From the NCBI GenBank assembly GCA_934692295.1, contig CAKUTL010000064.1, forward strand, positions 1-7,623: DNA of 7,623 nucleotides, given 5' to 3'. Every line of letters begins with the position of its first letter. Within the stretch, counting starts at the first letter, position 1. This DNA is from an uncultured Candidatus Melainabacteria bacterium (lineage in GTDB: Bacteria; Cyanobacteriota; Vampirovibrionia; Gastranaerophilales; Gastranaerophilaceae). Shown in pieces: positions 6,222 to 7,623 of the stretch. Made by a program: the position numbers and the translations under genes. The notes beneath the pieces are model-generated. The model ran no database searches. It saw only the letters and a list, made by a program, of their open reading frames with translations, and was not told the origin of the DNA.

Positions 6222-6671
6222 TTATACTAACTCAACCTTTCCGCCAGCAGCTTCAATTTTTTCTTTTGCAGATGGTGTAACATAAGTAGCTTTAACTGTA
6301 ACAGCAGATTTGATTTCACCGTTACCCAAAACTCTTAAACCAACGCAAGATGGGTGGATTGTTAATACTTCTTTCAATGCGTCTAAAGAAACTTCTTTTA
6401 GACCCAAATCATCAAGTCTGCCAACATTGATTTGAGCATAGTTAAGTTTAGAATAAACTTGGAAGCCTTTCAATTTTGGCAATCTTCTATAAGCTGGCAT
6501 TTGACCACCTTCAAAACCTCTTTTAGCAGAGTTTCCAGATCTTTGACCTTCACCGTTATGACCACGGCAAGATGTTTTACCATGTCCAGATGAACGTCCT
6601 CTGCCTACTCTTTTAGATTTAGATGTAGAACCTTCTGCAGGTCTTAAATCTTCTAATGTTATATTTGACAT
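6222..6671 (-). CDS. rplO: Large-subunit ribosomal protein L15 (uL15)
   Basis: The protein has 149 residues (E. coli 144). The glycine- and arginine-rich N-terminal extension that threads into 23S rRNA is typical: VGRGRSSGHGKTSCRGHNGE (22-41), then FEGGQMPAYRRLPKLKGF (53-70). The globular C-terminal signature is visible as VLGNGEIKSAVTVKATYVT (114-132), followed by SAKEKIEAAGGKVELV at the end. L15 is a late-assembly protein of the 50S subunit near the peptidyl-transferase region and 5S rRNA side. The start has AGAGG about 7 nt upstream. It sits 49 nt after rpmD. Its TAA overlaps a possible in-frame ATG for secY and lies 17 nt before the preferred secY start, consistent with one polycistronic mRNA. 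Nothing is unusual in the sequence. Confidence 0.98.
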   Translation of the reverse strand: MSNITLEDLRPAEGSTSKSKRVGRGRSSGHGKTSCRGHNGEGQRSGNSAKRGFEGGQMPAYRRLPKLKGFQVYSKLNYAQINVGRLDDLGLKEVSLDALKEVLTIHPSCVGLRVLGNGEIKSAVTVKATYVTPSAKEKIEAAGGKVELV

Positions 6672-6720
6672 TTTATTTCCTCTTTCTTTGTACTTTATTA
6701 TACTTTATACACAATGGCAA

Positions 6721-6912
6721 CTATTTTACAATCTCTACTAAGTGAGATACTTTGTTAACCATACCCATAATTGTTGCTGATTCAAAATGTTCAACAACTT
6801 GGTCTTTTTTAGTTAAACCTAAACCTCTAACAACTCTGCGTTGAGCTTCAGGAGTTCCGATTAAACTTCTAACAAGTTTAATTTTGATTGAATTTGCTTT
6901 TTTATCTGTCAT
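6721..6912 (-). CDS. rpmD: Large-subunit ribosomal protein L30 (uL30)
   Basis: This 63-residue protein is close to the normal bacterial length (E. coli 59). IKIKLVRSLIGTPEAQRRVV (9-28) followed by RGLGLTKKDQVVEH is the characteristic first half. MGMVNKVSHLVEIVK at the end matches the family's RGMINKVRHLVxV. It binds 23S rRNA on the 50S surface. The start has AAGGA about 10 nt upstream. It lies between rpsE (39-nt gap) and rplO (49-nt gap), the standard spc position. The gap after it contains a TATAAT on the same strand, but without a recognisable -35 I do not call a promoter there. The presence of L30 has taxonomic value because photosynthetic Cyanobacteria lack it. Confidence 0.97.
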   Translation of the reverse strand: MTDKKANSIKIKLVRSLIGTPEAQRRVVRGLGLTKKDQVVEHFESATIMGMVNKVSHLVEIVK

Positions 6913-6951
6913 AATTTTTATTTCCTTATAGTTAAATGTTCTTTACGTCAA

Positions 6952-7575
6952 TTAGTTTAAAAATTCAGCCATTGATAAGCCACGTTTTTTAGCTACATCG
7001 GTGAATGGAGTTAAAGCCTTCAAAGCAGCGATTGTAGCATTTGCAGCGTTCAATGGAGATTTTGAACCTAAAGATTTTGAAAGGATATTTTCAATACCTG
7101 CAAGTTCTAATACTGAACGAACAGCACCACCAGCGATAATACCAGTACCTTCTGAAGCTGGTCTTAACATAACTTCGCCTGCACCAGATTTTCCTGTGAT
7201 TGGGTGAGGAATAGTTGTTTTGAAGATAGGAACTGTAACAAGATTTTTTCTACCATCAGCAATTGCTTTTTGGATAGCGATAATAACTTCTGAAGCTTTT
7301 GCACAACCAACACCAACTTGACCTTTTTGGTTTCCAACGATAACGATTGCACGGAAGCTTAATTTTTTACCACCTTTAACAACTTTAGTTACACGGCTGA
7401 TTTGAACAACTCTTTCAGTCCATTCTGATTGAGGTTTTTCTTCAGTTGTTTCGATTTTTTGTTTTCTTCCACGTCTTCTTCTTGGTTTTTCTTCTGAAGC
7501 TTCAACAGGAGTTGCTTCTGCTTTAACTTCCTCAACAGGAGCTTCAGTAACTTTTAATTCTTCATTGTTTTCCAT
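6952..7575 (-). CDS. rpsE: Small-subunit ribosomal protein S5 (uS5) with long N-terminal extension
   Basis: The protein has 207 residues, against 166 in E. coli. The conserved core begins near residue 52. RVTKVVKGGKKLSFRAIVIV (61-80) is the S5 dsRBD-like domain with the spectinomycin-site loop, followed by KGQVGVGCAKASEVIIAIQK. RPASEGTGIIAGGAVRSVLE (138-157) and the KRGLSMAEFL tail form the second domain. S5 sits at the 30S decoding side and mRNA entry, and affects fidelity. The extra about 50 residues are acidic and rich in E, V, A and P, interrupted by a basic PRRRRGRKQK (31-40), and look disordered. I chose the ATG at 7575 because AGAAAGG lies 8 nt upstream. A longer frame would begin with a TTG at 7611 that has no Shine-Dalgarno. 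It is the first spc gene in the window; rplR is expected just outside. Confidence 0.96.
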   Translation of the reverse strand: MENNEELKVTEAPVEEVKAEATPVEASEEKPRRRRGRKQKIETTEEKPQSEWTERVVQISRVTKVVKGGKKLSFRAIVIVGNQKGQVGVGCAKASEVIIAIQKAIADGRKNLVTVPIFKTTIPHPITGKSGAGEVMLRPASEGTGIIAGGAVRSVLELAGIENILSKSLGSKSPLNAANATIAALKALTPFTDVAKKRGLSMAEFLN

Positions 7576-7583
7576 TGATTTTA

Positions 7584-7590
7584 CCTTTCT
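7584..7590 (-). promoter_or_regulatory. Shine-Dalgarno site that decides the rpsE start
   Basis: AGAAAGG on the minus strand, 8 nt before the ATG at 7575, marks the start of rpsE. The 12 additional in-frame codons back to the TTG at 7611 have no ribosome-binding signal ahead of them and do not resemble S5. Confidence 0.7.
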
Positions 7591-7623
7591 TTGTAATTTA
7601 ATTACTTTCAAATGTTTTTTCTT

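Noticed and set aside
6672..6720. Internal promoter between rpmD and rplO (TATAAT on the minus strand)
   Set aside because: No -35 at 16-18 bp; A/T-rich gaps give such boxes by chance, and the operon is normally read through.
7001..7352. Short open frames on both strands over rpsE
   Set aside because: They overlap the conserved S5 core in other frames and have no independent start signals.

Overview
The window is A/T-rich bacterial chromosome and is almost entirely housekeeping sequence centred on translation. I found no phage, transposon, CRISPR array, tRNA or rRNA. Lineage is inferred only. The low G+C and the unknown membrane protein with a short N-terminal tag ending in AFKG remind me of gut Gastranaerophilales (Vampirovibrionia/Melainabacteria), but I recall this from memory and cannot verify it. 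A low-G+C member of another phylum is possible.

Left part (1-2300): the 3' three quarters of mnmG (tRNA wobble-uridine modification) runs rightward off the left edge. It meets, tail to tail, a leftward formyltransferase related to Fmt, and the two stop codons overlap on the palindrome TTAA. Middle (2301-3313): a leftward gene for an unrecognised 270-residue protein with several hydrophobic segments, closed by an intrinsic terminator. A 127-bp divergent spacer then separates it from the rightward genes.

Centre right (3314-4884): rightward mtaB (radical-SAM methylthiotransferase acting on tRNA A37), whose stop overlaps the stop of a small leftward XRE-type helix-turn-helix gene. That gene was reconstructed here from two frames. 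It lacks one base at the start of the HTH, so no single open frame covers it. A clear terminator at 4832-4864 closes the spc operon. Right part (4885-7623): the 3' half of the spc ribosomal operon, read leftward in standard order rpsE-rpmD-rplO-secY, encoding S5, L30, L15 and the translocon channel SecY.

The most interesting non-coding signal concerns starts. The ribosomal genes, secY and the unknown membrane protein all have Shine-Dalgarno sites. The Fmt-like gene, mtaB and the XRE remnant have none. Each of these three instead has a -10-like hexamer ending exactly 6 nt before its ATG, which would put the transcription start on the A of the ATG (leaderless mRNA). For the Fmt-like and XRE genes the proposed -35 (TTTCCA, within a shared TTTCCATTTG) lies in the hairpin loop of the upstream gene's terminator, and the terminator's T-run forms the promoter spacer. 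I see no clearly new multi-gene system.
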